From Shewanella sp. c952 (lineage in GTDB: Bacteria; Pseudomonadota; Gammaproteobacteria; Enterobacterales; Shewanellaceae), in assembly GCF_019654975.1 (NCBI RefSeq), contig NZ_BPEW01000007.1, positions 1 to 64,000 of the forward strand: 64,000 nt of DNA. Reading direction: 5' to 3'. Positions 29,381 to 39,127 of this stretch are shown here, in pieces. The stretch's first letter is position 1. Every line of letters begins with the position of its first letter. A program made the translations under genes and the position numbers. A model generated the notes under the pieces. That model saw only the letters and a program-made list of their open reading frames with translations. It did not search any database and was not told the origin of the DNA.

Positions 29381-31378
29381 GTGAAACTGATATATACCGA
29401 TTCGTTAGTGGTCGGCGCTGGACTTGCTGGATTACGAGTAGCTATCGCGTCGAAAGAGCGTGGGCTAGATACCGTTGTGTTGTCACTGATCCCTGCTAAG
29501 CGATCACATTCGGCGGCGGCGCAAGGTGGCATGCAAGCAAGCCTAGGCAATACCGTGAAAGGTATGGGAGATGATGAAGATGTGCATTTCCAAGACACGG
29601 TAAAAGGGTCAGATTGGGGCTGCGATCAAGACGTCGCGCGGATGTTCGCCCATTGTGCACCTAAAGCCGTACGCGAGTTGGCAAATTGGGGCGTACCTTG
29701 GACTCGTGTCACAAAAGGGCCACGACAGGTGGTGGTTAACGCTGAAAAAGTCACCATTGAAGAGGCGGAAGCGGCGCATGGCTTGATTAACGCACGTGAT
29801 TTCGGTGGAACTAAGAAGTGGCGTACCTGTTATACCGCAGATGGTACAGGCCACTCTTTGCTTTATGCCGTCGATAATAAAGCCATCTCGATGGATATTC
29901 CCGTACACGAGCGTATGGAAGCTTTGTCGCTTATTCATGATGGCAAGCGCTGTCATGGCGTGGTAGCGCGCTGTTTGGTGACCGGTGAGCTACGCGCTTA
30001 CGTTGCTAAGTCGACCACCATTGCAACGGGAGGATATGGCCGCATTTATGAAGTTTCTACCAATGCCATTATCTGTGAAGGGATTGGTCAAGCGTTAGCG
30101 CTTGAAACCGGTGTCGCCAAACTGGGTAACATGGAAGCAGTGCAGTTCCATCCAACCGCTATTGTACCGGTTGGGATTTTGACTACCGAAGGTTGCCGAG
30201 GTGATGGAGGCTTACTGCGCGACAAAGATGGCCACCGCTTTATGCCGGACTATGAGCCAGAGAAGAAAGAGCTGGCATCGCGCGATGTTGTTTCACGTCG
30301 TATGACCGAGCATATGCGCAAAGGCAAGGGTGTTGATAGTCCTTACGGGCCGCATCTATGGCTAGATATTACTTTGCTTGGTCGTAAGCATGTGGAGACG
30401 AATCTGCGTGAAGTTAAAGAGATTTGTGAGAACTTCTTAGGTATCGATCCTGCTAAAGATTGGATTCCGGTTAGACCGACACAGCATTATTCAATGGGCG
30501 GCATTCGCACCGATGCTACTGGGCAAAACCCGCAGCTTAAGGGATTGTTTAGCGTTGGTGAGGCAGCTTGTTGGGATATGCATGGTTTTAACCGCCTTGG
30601 GGGGAACTCGCTGGCAGAAACCGTGGTGGGTGGCATGATCATTGGTAAATACGTTGCTGATTTCTGCCAAGAGAACACCTTAGAAATTGATACCGGTCTG
30701 GTTGAGTCCTTTGTCGGCAAAGTGCAAAACGAGATTGATGACTTAGTCGACGGTGATGGCACTGAAAGTCCGTTCGAGCTTAAACAGCAGATGCAGCGGA
30801 TTATGATGGACTATGTTGGTATTTTTCGTAATGGACCTGAGCTAGATAAAGCGGTCAATGAACTACAAGCGTTGCTCAAGCGAGCCAAAGCATTAGGACT
30901 TAAGTGTAAAAAGCGTCACGCTAACCCTGAGCTTGTTGAAGCGCTGCGTGTTAAGCGCATGCTCAAGGTAGCACTAACTGTTGCTGTGGGCGCTGCTGCT
31001 CGAACTGAGAGCCGTGGAGCACATGCTCGTGAAGACTTCCCGCAGCGTAACGATAAAGACTGGCTAAGCCGCACGTTGGCAAGCTGGCCAGACGCAGAGG
31101 CGTTATCACCACAACTTGATTACGAACAGCTTGATGTAATGAAGATGGAGCTGCCACCAGGATACCGTGGTTATGGTATTAATAACGCGATTGCGCACCC
31201 TGACACTGAGAAACGTGAACAACAGATCACCGAGATCTTGAGCCAATTAGGCGATGAGGCTGACCGGCATGAACGACAAGATGCGTTAATGCCGTTTGCA
31301 GTCCCTGAATCGCTAGCACCCAAAAATGAACGTTTAAGTGAAATGCCACAACAGCAAGTTGCAGGAGAGGCCAAATGA
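29381..31378 (+). CDS. frdA: Fumarate reductase flavoprotein subunit
   Basis: 665 residues, the length of epsilonproteobacterial-type FrdA. Carries covalent FAD and the fumarate/succinate active site on the cytoplasmic face of the membrane. Visible: [11 protein letters not shown] dinucleotide fold (13-23), the FAD-attachment histidine region [17 protein letters not shown] (about 42-58), HPTAIVP with catalytic His/Arg, and [14 protein letters not shown] start with AAGGAG upstream. Overlaps frdB by 4 bp. Direction in vivo (fumarate reduction or succinate oxidation) cannot be read from sequence; the diheme anchors favour menaquinol:fumarate reduction. Confidence 0.96.
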   Translation: MKLIYTDSLVVGAGLAGLRVAIASKERGLDTVVLSLIPAKRSHSAAAQGGMQASLGNTVKGMGDDEDVHFQDTVKGSDWGCDQDVARMFAHCAPKAVRELANWGVPWTRVTKGPRQVVVNAEKVTIEEAEAAHGLINARDFGGTKKWRTCYTADGTGHSLLYAVDNKAISMDIPVHERMEALSLIHDGKRCHGVVARCLVTGELRAYVAKSTTIATGGYGRIYEVSTNAIICEGIGQALALETGVAKLGNMEAVQFHPTAIVPVGILTTEGCRGDGGLLRDKDGHRFMPDYEPEKKELASRDVVSRRMTEHMRKGKGVDSPYGPHLWLDITLLGRKHVETNLREVKEICENFLGIDPAKDWIPVRPTQHYSMGGIRTDATGQNPQLKGLFSVGEAACWDMHGFNRLGGNSLAETVVGGMIIGKYVADFCQENTLEIDTGLVESFVGKVQNEIDDLVDGDGTESPFELKQQMQRIMMDYVGIFRNGPELDKAVNELQALLKRAKALGLKCKKRHANPELVEALRVKRMLKVALTVAVGAAARTESRGAHAREDFPQRNDKDWLSRTLASWPDAEALSPQLDYEQLDVMKMELPPGYRGYGINNAIAHPDTEKREQQITEILSQLGDEADRHERQDALMPFAVPESLAPKNERLSEMPQQQVAGEAK

Positions 31379-32118
31379 GCCAAGAAGCTAAAAAAGGCCG
31401 CATGTTAACCTTCAACATATTCCGCTATGACCCGCAAGAACCAGGTGATAAGCCCAAGATGGTGAAATACCAGTTGGAAGAAACACCGGGTATGACGGTA
31501 TTTATTGCGCTTAACCGTTTGCGTGAAGAGCAAGATACTTCTCTGCAATTCGATTTTGTCTGCCGTGCGGGGATCTGTGGAAGCTGCGCGATGGTGATTA
31601 ATGGTTTTCCAACATTAGCCTGTCGCACTCTGACCAGTAAATATCCTAAAGGCGATATCATGTTGATGCCACTGCCTGGATTTGAACTGATTGGCGATCT
31701 TTCTGTGAATACTGGTAAGTTTATGCGTGAACTTGCTGAGCGTTTAAAGCTTTGGCTGCATCCTGTAAGTGATGATATTGATGTGCATCGTCTAGAAGCA
31801 CCGATGGATCCAGCTGAAGCCGCCAAGCTTTATGAGCTAGAGCGCTGCGTTGAGTGTGGTGTGTGCGTGTCAGCCTGTGCTACAGCGCAGATGCGTGACA
31901 CTTTTGTTGGTGCCGTGGGCATGATGAAGTTGGCGCGATTCGAGCTCGATAGTCGCGATGGCCGTGAGCTTGAAGACTTCTACCATGTCATTGGTAATCA
32001 AGATGGAGTATTTGGCTGTATGACGTTATTAGGCTGTCAGGATAATTGCCCGAAAGATTTGCCACATATGCAGCAAATAGCCTACCTGAGACGCAAAATG
32101 GCCATCACTTTGGTTTAG
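31375..32118 (+). CDS. frdB: Fumarate reductase iron-sulphur subunit
   Basis: 247 residues. It carries electrons from the membrane cytochrome to FrdA through three clusters: [2Fe-2S] ligands in CRAGICGSC...C (about 62-83), [4Fe-4S] in [11 protein letters not shown] (about 157-167) and [3Fe-4S] in [13 protein letters not shown] (about 214-226). Start ATGA overlaps the frdA stop. Last gene of the locus, followed by a terminator. Confidence 0.96.
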   Translation: MSQEAKKGRMLTFNIFRYDPQEPGDKPKMVKYQLEETPGMTVFIALNRLREEQDTSLQFDFVCRAGICGSCAMVINGFPTLACRTLTSKYPKGDIMLMPLPGFELIGDLSVNTGKFMRELAERLKLWLHPVSDDIDVHRLEAPMDPAEAAKLYELERCVECGVCVSACATAQMRDTFVGAVGMMKLARFELDSRDGRELEDFYHVIGNQDGVFGCMTLLGCQDNCPKDLPHMQQIAYLRRKMAITLV

Positions 32119-32183
32119 CCATAAAATATACGCGAGCACCACACCTTGTCATTCTTGGGGGGGGCATAAATGTTCCAGACATG

Positions 32184-32207
32184 AAGCCTGCGAGAGCAGG
32201 CTTTTTT
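32184..32207 (+). terminator. Terminator of the frd operon
   Basis: AAGCCTGC (32184-32191) pairs with GCAGGCTT (32196-32203) across GAGA, followed by TTTTT. Lies 66 bp after the frdB stop. Confidence 0.92.
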
Positions 32208-32281
32208 GTGGGTGACGTTTAGCTCACTATTATCTACAATAAGATGATAATTTTCGCTGTTTTATAGATGGAATATTGATA

Positions 32282-33679
32282 ATGCAGTTAAACGATTTAA
32301 CGCTTTTTGTTAGGGTTGCTGATTGTGGCAGCTTAACTGCAGCGGCTGTAGAGCTTGATATTTCTACTGCAGTTGCCAGTGCTGGGCTTAAAAGGCTAGA
32401 GAAAGAGCTTGGTACCTCACTATTTATCCGCAGCACTCGCAGCCTTAGATTGACTGCGGCAGGTGAACGTTATTTGATCCATTGTAGGAGTGCGCTTGCT
32501 GATCTTGATATGGGACAGCGTGCAATTACTTCCAGCCTTGCTGAAATATCCGGCTCTATCAGTCTAGCGGTACCATCAGATGTGGGCCGTAATGTGGTAC
32601 TTCCATGGCTGGATGATTTTCTTTCTGAGTATCCAGAGCTTAATCTTCGGCTGCATATCGGCGATAACTTATCAGACTTTTATCGCGATAAAATAGATGT
32701 GGCATTGCGATCGGGTAAACCAAAAGACTCATCGCTGGTGGCCTTTAAAATTTGTAATTCCAGCCGAGTACTATGTGCTTCACCTGAGTATATTGAGCGC
32801 ATGGGGGCGGTGACTTCATTAGAGCAACTGCAGCAACATAACTGTTTGTTCTTTATGTTGGACGAGCGTACGCATGACCAATGGTTTTTCAGCCGTGATG
32901 GTCAGAAACATAAAGTACGGGTGACCTCTAACCGCACTTGCAACGATGCTGATGTTGCCAGGCGCTGGGCGGTGGCAGGTCAAGGTGTCGTTTATAAGTC
33001 GTGGTTAGATCTGACCGATGATATTGATACCGGACGACTAGTGCCAATGCTTACTGAATATGCTGGTGAAGAGGCTGACTTGTATCTGGTTTGCCCTGGT
33101 CGTGAGCATGTTACTCCAGTCGTTTTACTGCTGCGAGATATGCTTAGAGAGCGCTCAAAAGCATGGTTAGCAAGGACTAAAGGGCGATGTTTAAAGGACA
33201 CTCCATCCAAGCCATTGATGAGGACCGTTAGGCAAGCCAAGCATGCAGATTTAACCACGCTACAAACGTTAGCTAAAGGGACGATAAATAAATGTTACCG
33301 CTCTTTTTTAGGTGATGAAGGCGTTGATTGGTTTATCAATGGGGGTGGTAGTGATAGAGAGATCATTGAGCATCTAGCAAACATTGTGGTGCTAGAGGTT
33401 GATGGCGTTATCGCGGGTTACTGCGCCGCAGAAGAGGGATTTATTCAGATACAGATGATAAGTCCTTTGTTGCAAGGTACTGGCTTAGGCAGTTATTTAT
33501 TGGCAAAAATTGAAGCTATGCAATTTACTGAGGGATATGAGCATTTGCGACTAGAAACCTTTAAGGGCAATCAGCAAGCGCTTAACTTCTATCAAAAGCA
33601 TGGTTGGTCAATTAGCAATGAAGAGCAAGATGAATCATTTGGCTTTAGCAAAGTATCGATGAGAAAAATTATTGAATGA
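32282..33679 (+). CDS. LysR-type regulator fused to a GNAT acetyltransferase domain
   Basis: 465 residues, far longer than a usual LysR protein (about 300). Residues 1-60 are the winged HTH (LTLFVRVADCGSLTAAAVEL), 85-295 the substrate-binding domain, and 313-465 a complete GNAT domain with motif A (LLQGTGLGSYLL, CoA-binding QGTGLG) and motif B (ALNFYQKHGW). The reading frame is continuous, so this is one polypeptide. The regulator may sense or be tuned by acetylation, or the domains may be a chance fusion; neither effector nor acetyl acceptor can be named. A TTG lies two codons before the chosen ATG. Confidence 0.88.
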   Translation: MQLNDLTLFVRVADCGSLTAAAVELDISTAVASAGLKRLEKELGTSLFIRSTRSLRLTAAGERYLIHCRSALADLDMGQRAITSSLAEISGSISLAVPSDVGRNVVLPWLDDFLSEYPELNLRLHIGDNLSDFYRDKIDVALRSGKPKDSSLVAFKICNSSRVLCASPEYIERMGAVTSLEQLQQHNCLFFMLDERTHDQWFFSRDGQKHKVRVTSNRTCNDADVARRWAVAGQGVVYKSWLDLTDDIDTGRLVPMLTEYAGEEADLYLVCPGREHVTPVVLLLRDMLRERSKAWLARTKGRCLKDTPSKPLMRTVRQAKHADLTTLQTLAKGTINKCYRSFLGDEGVDWFINGGGSDREIIEHLANIVVLEVDGVIAGYCAAEEGFIQIQMISPLLQGTGLGSYLLAKIEAMQFTEGYEHLRLETFKGNQQALNFYQKHGWSISNEEQDESFGFSKVSMRKIIE

Positions 33680-33946
33680 TTAGGGGCTGTTGACCTTTCT
33701 CGGTTGTTTTTGTCGCAGTGTATTGGCTAATTTAACAAGGTGGAGGCTACGACTGTTTAGTCATTCTTCACAATAAGCCTACCAAACAGTAAAAAAGCCA
33801 AGAAGCGCGGCCTTTTGTTATCGTTTCAATAGCTTTTAGCTCTAATAGAGCAGGGTGGGTTACGAACTAAGCATCATCGCTCAAGCCTTGCCTTAAAATT
33901 ATTGAACTTGAGCAAAAACTAAGCTGGAAAGATCAATGACCTCTAA
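33680..33946 (+). mobile_element. MITE-like non-coding element, family 1 copy A
   Basis: Outer ends TTAGGGGCTGTTGACCTTTC (33680-33699) and the imperfect inverse at 33927-33946 (GAAAGATCAATGACC core), 15 of 20 matches. The inside shares long blocks with 47268-47506 (AGCCAAGAAGCGCGGCC; CTAAGCATCATCGCTCAAG) in the same orientation. It carries no coding capacity, so it would need a transposase from elsewhere. It starts directly at the stop codon of the LysR-GNAT gene. Confidence 0.7.
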
Positions 33947-33956
33947 AAACAGAGAT

Positions 33957-33984
33957 AAAAAAACCGCATAAATGCGGTTTTTTT
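33957..33984 (-). terminator. Terminator of rho
   Basis: AAACCGCAT (33961-33969) pairs with ATGCGGTTT (33972-33980); flanked by A and T runs. Strong in both directions; it lies about 20 bp after the rho stop. Confidence 0.9.
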
Positions 33985-34003
33985 AATGCTTGTAACGGCT
34001 AAT

Positions 34004-35269
34004 CTAAGTCTTAGCGCGCTTCATGGCAGTGAAGAACTCATCGTTTGTTTTGGTCATTGCCAATTTATCGATAAGGAATTCCATGCCAGTCACTTCATCC
34101 ATTGGGTTCAAGATTTTACGCAAGATCCACATTTTTTGAAGTTCGTCTGGAGTTGTTAGTTTCTCTTCACGGCGAGTACCAGAGCGGTTGAAATCAATCG
34201 CTGGGAATACACGTTTTTCAGCAGCTTTACGAGAAAGGTGTAATTCTTGGTTACCAGTACCTTTAAACTCTTCGTAAATGACTTCGTCCATCTTAGAACC
34301 TGTATCAACAAGTGCTGTTGCGATGATGGTTAAGCTACCGCCATGTTCGATGTTACGAGCTGCACCAAAGAAGCGCTTAGGACGGTGTAGTGCGTTAGCG
34401 TCAACACCACCGGTAAGTACTTTACCTGATGAAGGAATAACAGTGTTATAGGCACGTGCTAGACGAGTAATCGAATCGAGAAGAATGACTACGTCTTTCT
34501 TATGCTCAACAAGACGCTTAGCTTTTTCGATAACCATCTCTGCGACTTGTACGTGACGGCTCGCTGGCTCATCAAAGGTAGAAGCAATCACTTCACCTTT
34601 AACCATGCGCTGCATCTCGGTAACTTCTTCAGGACGTTCGTCAATTAGCAATACCATCAATACAACGTCTGGGTTGTTGTAAGTAATGCTTTGCGCCATG
34701 TTCTGCAGTAATAGGGTTTTACCCGCTTTTGGCGGAGCAACAATCAAACCACGTTGACCTTTACCTACTGGTGAACATAAATCCAAAATACGTGAGGTAA
34801 TATCTTCAGTTGAACCATTACCGCGCTCCATGCGTAAACGTTCTTCGGCATGTAGTGGCGTTAAGTTTTCAAAGAGGATCTTATTACGAGAGTTTTCTGG
34901 GCGATCGAAATTGACCTCAGTCACCTTCAATAGTGCAAAATAACGCTCACCATCTTTAGGTGGGCGGATTTTACCGAAGATACTATCGCCAGTACGCATG
35001 TTAAAGCGGCGAATTTGGCTTGGTGATACATAAATATCATCTGGACCCGCTAAGTAAGACCCATCAGAGCTACGTAGGAAACCAAAACCGTCTTGTAGGA
35101 TCTCTAATACGCCGCCACCGAAAATATCTTCACCGCTTTTGGCGTGGGCTTTCAAGATCGAGAAAATAATGTCCTGTTTACGAGCACGGGCCATATTTTC
35201 GAGCTTCATGTCTTGGGCTAGTTGTACTAAATCTGAAATCGATGTGTCTTTTAATTCTGATAAATTCAT
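34004..35269 (-). CDS. rho: Transcription termination factor Rho
   Basis: 421 residues from MNLSELKD at 35267-35269, matching E. coli Rho end to end; an open frame upstream to 35314 adds 15 codons not found in the family. Hexameric RNA helicase: N-terminal RNA-binding fold (about 48-125, [14 protein letters not shown]), Walker A ([10 protein letters not shown]), Walker B ([11 protein letters not shown]), the Q-loop (TGGVDANAL) and R-loop (TGSKMD). It lies in the trxA-rho order, with a 500-bp leader that contains two hairpins and a mobile element. Confidence 0.97.
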   Translation of the reverse strand: MNLSELKDTSISDLVQLAQDMKLENMARARKQDIIFSILKAHAKSGEDIFGGGVLEILQDGFGFLRSSDGSYLAGPDDIYVSPSQIRRFNMRTGDSIFGKIRPPKDGERYFALLKVTEVNFDRPENSRNKILFENLTPLHAEERLRMERGNGSTEDITSRILDLCSPVGKGQRGLIVAPPKAGKTLLLQNMAQSITYNNPDVVLMVLLIDERPEEVTEMQRMVKGEVIASTFDEPASRHVQVAEMVIEKAKRLVEHKKDVVILLDSITRLARAYNTVIPSSGKVLTGGVDANALHRPKRFFGAARNIEHGGSLTIIATALVDTGSKMDEVIYEEFKGTGNQELHLSRKAAEKRVFPAIDFNRSGTRREEKLTTPDELQKMWILRKILNPMDEVTGMEFLIDKLAMTKTNDEFFTAMKRAKT

Positions 35270-35426
35270 CTTGGTGGGTCTTGTTTTTTGCGTGACGATG
35301 CCATCTTTGATCAATGAGGTTAAAACTTTTTGAATATCGATCGGATAGCGAGAAGTGGGTTAGTTAGAATCGCTTTGGTTATTAAAGTAGCACTAACTTG
35401 ACGGGGCGTCTAGAAATTTAGTTAAA

Positions 35427-35459
35427 CCCGACACATTTTCTTGTTGAAGCTGTGTCGGG
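35427..35459 (-). other. Hairpin in the rho leader
   Basis: CCCGACACA (35427-35435) and TGTGTCGGG (35451-35459) are perfect 9-bp arms; on the minus strand TTTAAC follows. It lies between trxA and rho and could be a trxA terminator or part of the autoregulated rho leader. Confidence 0.55.
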
Positions 35460-35474
35460 AGTCACTCTAACTTG

Positions 35475-35501
35475 CTTTAGTGGCTTATAGAGCCACTAAA
35501 G
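35475..35501 (-). other. Second hairpin in the rho leader
   Basis: CTTTAGTGGCT (35475-35485) and AGCCACTAAAG (35491-35501) are perfect 11-bp arms with a 5-base loop. No T-tract follows, so it is not a simple terminator. It lies just outside the mobile element at 35504. Confidence 0.5.
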
Positions 35502-35503
35502 TG

Positions 35504-35772
35504 TTATACCAATTGGTATAAGTAGTGGGTCTACTCAGAGTGTTTTTTGGCGAACTAATTCAAGGCGGATAATTGCCATAATGGTTGCTCCCTTATGCCT
35601 TTATCCAACACCGAACTAGCAAGCCAAAAACACTCCTTACAGGCGAGTGTTAGCGGCTCCGATGCTGCGTTAATGAGCTTGAACGTAGTATAACTATGTA
35701 CTTCACTCATTTTTTTGCCTCAAAACCGCTAAACTCTCGCTGAGCGACCAAATCTTTATACCGGTTGGTATA
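35504..35772 (+). mobile_element. MITE-like non-coding element, family 2 copy A
   Basis: Begins with the palindrome TTATACCAATTGGTATAA (35504-35521) and ends with TATACCGGTTGGTATA (35757-35772), next to the trxA stop codon. Between them it matches 54934-55351 closely in the same orientation (GCGAACTAATTCAAGGCG; CACTCCTTACAGGCGAG; CTAAACTCTCGCTGAGCGA). No coding capacity. It is part of the trxA-rho transcribed spacer. Confidence 0.75.
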
Positions 35773-36099
35773 TTAGAGTTGACCGTCAATAAACTCTTTA
35801 AGTTGAGTCTTTGAAAGGGCGCCAACTTTAGTCGCAGCAAGCTCACCAGCTTTAAATAGTAGTAGAGTTGGAATGCCACGAACACCATATTTAGCAGGTG
35901 ATACGTTGTTTTGGTCAACGTTTAACTTAGCAACAGTGATCTTACCTGCATACTCTTCAGCTACGTCATCTAAGATTGGGGCAATCATTTTACAAGGACC
36001 ACACCATTCTGCCCAAAAATCAACCAGAACTGGTAGTTCTGAGTTAATTACGTCATTTTCGAAGCTATCGTCGCTTAGGTATACAATCTTGTCGCTCAT
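35773..36099 (-). CDS. trxA: Thioredoxin 1
   Basis: 108 residues from MSDKIV at 36097-36099, which has GGAGAA 6 nt upstream; a longer frame to 36123 is unlikely. Cytoplasmic disulphide reductase with the active site WAEWCGPCK (C33, C36) and the cis-proline loop GIPTLLLF. Divergent from rhlB and followed by rho, as in E. coli. Confidence 0.98.
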   Translation of the reverse strand: MSDKIVYLSDDSFENDVINSELPVLVDFWAEWCGPCKMIAPILDDVAEEYAGKITVAKLNVDQNNVSPAKYGVRGIPTLLLFKAGELAATKVGALSKTQLKEFIDGQL

Positions 36100-36505
36100 G
36101 TTGTTCTCCAGTTTGGTTGCCATTGCTGGTTTGTTAATGGCTTAACCTGTATATTGGGTCGGTAAAATAGCTTTTCAAGCTAAAAGTTAATCATTTAATA
36201 AAGTCGCTACTCTCGGGTATCGAAAAACGCTTTAGACAAGACGATGATTTATAGGCATAGTGAGCCTAAGTCAACGATGACTAACGCCTAAAAACGTATT
36301 TAATTCGCCTTAAGAGAACGCTAAATACACGCTAAAATTTCATAGCATCACCATAAATAGAGGGAATAGTGATTCCGTCACCGATGCTGCAAATATCGTG
36401 AAAAACGTTTCTCTGAGTGTGTACCAATTTTCAGCGATAAAAATAATATCGTTATTTCAAACGATCACGTTTCTTATTGCAACCTTTTACAGGTAAGCCT
36501 GCACT
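36100..36505. other. trxA-rhlB divergent intergenic region
   Basis: 406 bp with promoters for both genes. The only structure seen is a short inverted repeat, ATCGTT and AACGAT, at 36448-36465 in the rhlB leader. Confidence 0.45.
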
Positions 36506-37819
36506 ATGAGCGAAACACATTTATCTACAAAAAAGTTTGCCGACTTCCCGTTACATAAAGAAGTTCAACAAGCACTTAACGAAGTTGGTTTTGAGTTTTG
36601 TACGCCGATCCAAGCGTTATCATTGCCGATTTTATTAGCGAAAAAAGATATCGCCGGACAAGCACAAACGGGTACGGGTAAAACATTAGCCTTTTTAGTC
36701 GCGACATTTAACCACTTGTTGACTGAAGCTGTTCCAGCTGAGCGAAAGATTAATCAACCACGCGCTATCATCATGGCGCCAACACGTGAGCTTGCTATTC
36801 AGATTGCTAAAGATGCCAACCTACTGGCTAAGCATACTGGCCTTAAAGTCGGTATCGTTTATGGTGGCGAAGGTTATGAAGCACAACGAAAAGTGCTTGA
36901 TAAAGGTATCGATATCTTGATTGGCACAACAGGTCGTATCATCGATTACGTTCGCCAAGGTGTTATAGACGTGAGTGCGATTCAAGCAGTAGTGCTTGAT
37001 GAAGCGGATCGTATGTTTGATCTAGGCTTCATCAAAGACATTCGTTTCTTGTTTAGACGCATGCCTGATGCAAAATCACGTTTGAATATGTTGTTCTCTG
37101 CAACGCTTTCAATGAAAGTGCAAGAGCTGGCATATGATCACATGAACGAACCTGAAAAAGTTGAAATTGCGCCGAATGAGAAAACCTCTAAGAATATTAA
37201 AGAGGAGATCTTCTATCCATCGATGGAAGAGAAGATGCCGTTGCTATTGTCTTTGCTCGAAGAAGATTGGCCAGAAAAAGCAATTGTTTTCTCAAATACC
37301 AAACACAGCTGTGAAAAAGTATGGTCATGGCTTGAGGGTGATGGACACCGAGTTGGCTTACTGACTGGTGATGTACCACAAAAGAAACGTTTACGTATTC
37401 TTGAGCAATTTACCAGTGGTGACATCGACGTTTTAGTGGCAACGGATGTAGCAGCTCGTGGATTGCACATTGCTGATGTATCTCACGTATACAACTATGA
37501 CCTACCAGATGACTGTGAAGATTATGTACACCGTATAGGTCGTACAGGTCGAGCAGGTCAAAAAGGGGTCTCAGTTAGCTTTGCTTGTGAAGAGTATGCG
37601 CTGAATCTACCTGCTATTGAGAGTTATATTCAACACTCCATTCCGGTGACGTCCTACGACAGTGAAGCTTTGCTTGATGATATCCCTGCGCCAAAACGCA
37701 TCCATCGCAAGCCAAGTAACCATAGCCGTAACTCTCGCGATCGTAGCGGTTCTCGTCCTCAAGGCGGCCATCGTGGTAATGCACCACGTCGTCACGACAA
37801 GACACGTAGACATTCGTAA
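36506..37819 (+). CDS. rhlB: ATP-dependent RNA helicase RhlB
   Basis: 437 residues. DEAD-box helicase of the RNA degradosome. Motifs: Q-motif ([11 protein letters not shown]), I (AQTGTGKT), Ia (APTRELAIQ), II (VLDEADRM), III (SATLS), IV-VI in the second domain ([34 protein letters not shown]). The basic, Arg/His/Ser-rich tail (about 395-437) is typical of RhlB. 16 bp before the GppA-like gene, as in E. coli rhlB-gppA. Confidence 0.96.
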   Translation: MSETHLSTKKFADFPLHKEVQQALNEVGFEFCTPIQALSLPILLAKKDIAGQAQTGTGKTLAFLVATFNHLLTEAVPAERKINQPRAIIMAPTRELAIQIAKDANLLAKHTGLKVGIVYGGEGYEAQRKVLDKGIDILIGTTGRIIDYVRQGVIDVSAIQAVVLDEADRMFDLGFIKDIRFLFRRMPDAKSRLNMLFSATLSMKVQELAYDHMNEPEKVEIAPNEKTSKNIKEEIFYPSMEEKMPLLLSLLEEDWPEKAIVFSNTKHSCEKVWSWLEGDGHRVGLLTGDVPQKKRLRILEQFTSGDIDVLVATDVAARGLHIADVSHVYNYDLPDDCEDYVHRIGRTGRAGQKGVSVSFACEEYALNLPAIESYIQHSIPVTSYDSEALLDDIPAPKRIHRKPSNHSRNSRDRSGSRPQGGHRGNAPRRHDKTRRHS

Positions 37820-37835
37820 CAGAGATACTGCGTAA

Positions 37836-38750
37836 ATGACCTCACCTAGCTATGCAGCCATAACGTTAGGCTCAAATAGTTTTAATATGATGGTGGCTAA
37901 AACCGTTAGCCATCATCCTAAAATTGTTGCCAAATATAAACGTAAGGTGCGTTTAGCTGAAGGAATAGAGGCTGATGGTTCGCTGAACCCGTCAGCGATG
38001 ATGCGGGGTATTGATTGTCTCGCAATGTTCTCTGAGATGCTTATTAAAGAGGGCGTATCGGCTGATAATGTAGAGATCATCGCTACCGCTACTTTAAGAA
38101 AAATTAGCAATGCTGATGATTTCTGTCAGCAAGCTCTCACAGTATTACCTCATCCAATTAGAATCATTTCCGGTATCGAAGAAGCACAACTAATTTATCA
38201 AGGCATGGCTGCAACTACTGAAGGTTCAGGGCGACGCTTAGTGATTGATATTGGTGGTGCGAGTACCGAGTTTATTATTGGTGACGGCGATAATATTCTA
38301 CTTAAAACCAGCCTTGCGATGGGGTGTGTCACCTTTAACAATCGCTTCTTTAATCAATTCCCTTTTCAGACTCTCGATTTTGACCAAGTCAAAAATAGCG
38401 TCAAAGCAGCGTTAGGGGATTATGAACAACAGCTAACGCATCTTGGATGGCACTGTGTTGTCGGAGCCTCTGGTAGCGTGCAATCGGTTGTTGAACTGCT
38501 TAATGCTCGAAGTGAGTCAACGGTCATCAGTTTGGATGTATTGTTAACACTAAAACAAGAAGTTCTAAGTCAGGGTTCTCCATCAATGCTGGACATTATT
38601 GGCTTGAAACCTGAGCGAGCTCCTACCTTTGCAGCAGGTGTTGCGATACTGCTGGCACTATTTGAATTGCTTAATATTGAAAAATTACACCTCTCTGGTG
38701 GCGCATTACGTGAAGGCGTTTTGCATCAATTGGCTAAGCGTACGGATTAA
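37836..38750 (+). CDS. gppA: Short Ppx/GppA-type phosphatase
   Basis: 304 residues against about 500 for E. coli GppA or Ppx. The actin-like ASKHA phosphatase core is complete: AITLGSNSFNMM (phosphate loop), the GIEEAQLIYQG motif, VIDIGGASTEFI (phosphate 2) and LHLSGGALREGVL near the end. The C-terminal HD-like domain is missing. The family hydrolyses pppGpp to ppGpp or removes phosphate from polyphosphate; which applies to this short form is unclear. Position after rhlB favours gppA. The stop is intact with no sign of a frameshift. Confidence 0.85.
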   Translation: MTSPSYAAITLGSNSFNMMVAKTVSHHPKIVAKYKRKVRLAEGIEADGSLNPSAMMRGIDCLAMFSEMLIKEGVSADNVEIIATATLRKISNADDFCQQALTVLPHPIRIISGIEEAQLIYQGMAATTEGSGRRLVIDIGGASTEFIIGDGDNILLKTSLAMGCVTFNNRFFNQFPFQTLDFDQVKNSVKAALGDYEQQLTHLGWHCVVGASGSVQSVVELLNARSESTVISLDVLLTLKQEVLSQGSPSMLDIIGLKPERAPTFAAGVAILLALFELLNIEKLHLSGGALREGVLHQLAKRTD

Positions 38751-39127
38751 GGTTTCTTATCCTCTCAGCATTGATTACAACGACTACCTATATCATCTCT
38801 TATTCTGGTTATAAATAAATATTGTATATTATATTTATTTATTCTTTAGGCTCTTGGAGATCCTAAAAGCCCAGCTGGCTAGTTTTTAAGCTTCAAAGTA
38901 CTACTTTTGTTGGGTATTCACTCTGTTCCTCCGTTATTTTCTCTGAACTTCCTTAAGCCAAAAATCATTATTGACGAACTATTGCGTGGATAAAGTAGAT
39001 TGTATACGACTTGTGAATGATGTTAACGTGCCGTTGCATTTTTCTAGAAAGTGATGCCGAAACAAAACGGCGACCAAATAATAAATGGAATTTGCATAAA
39101 AACTATAGGAATAAAGGGAAATTTTGT
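38751..39127. other. Intergenic region before the TonB-dependent receptor
   Basis: 377 bp, AT-rich. A perfect 12-bp AT-only inverted repeat lies at 38811-38842 (ATAAATAAATAT and its inverse). No riboswitch or clear CRP/Fur site was seen. Confidence 0.45.

Noticed and set aside
39014-39029. CRP-like TGTGA before the TonB-dependent receptor
   Set aside because: The right half matches only 2 of 5 positions.
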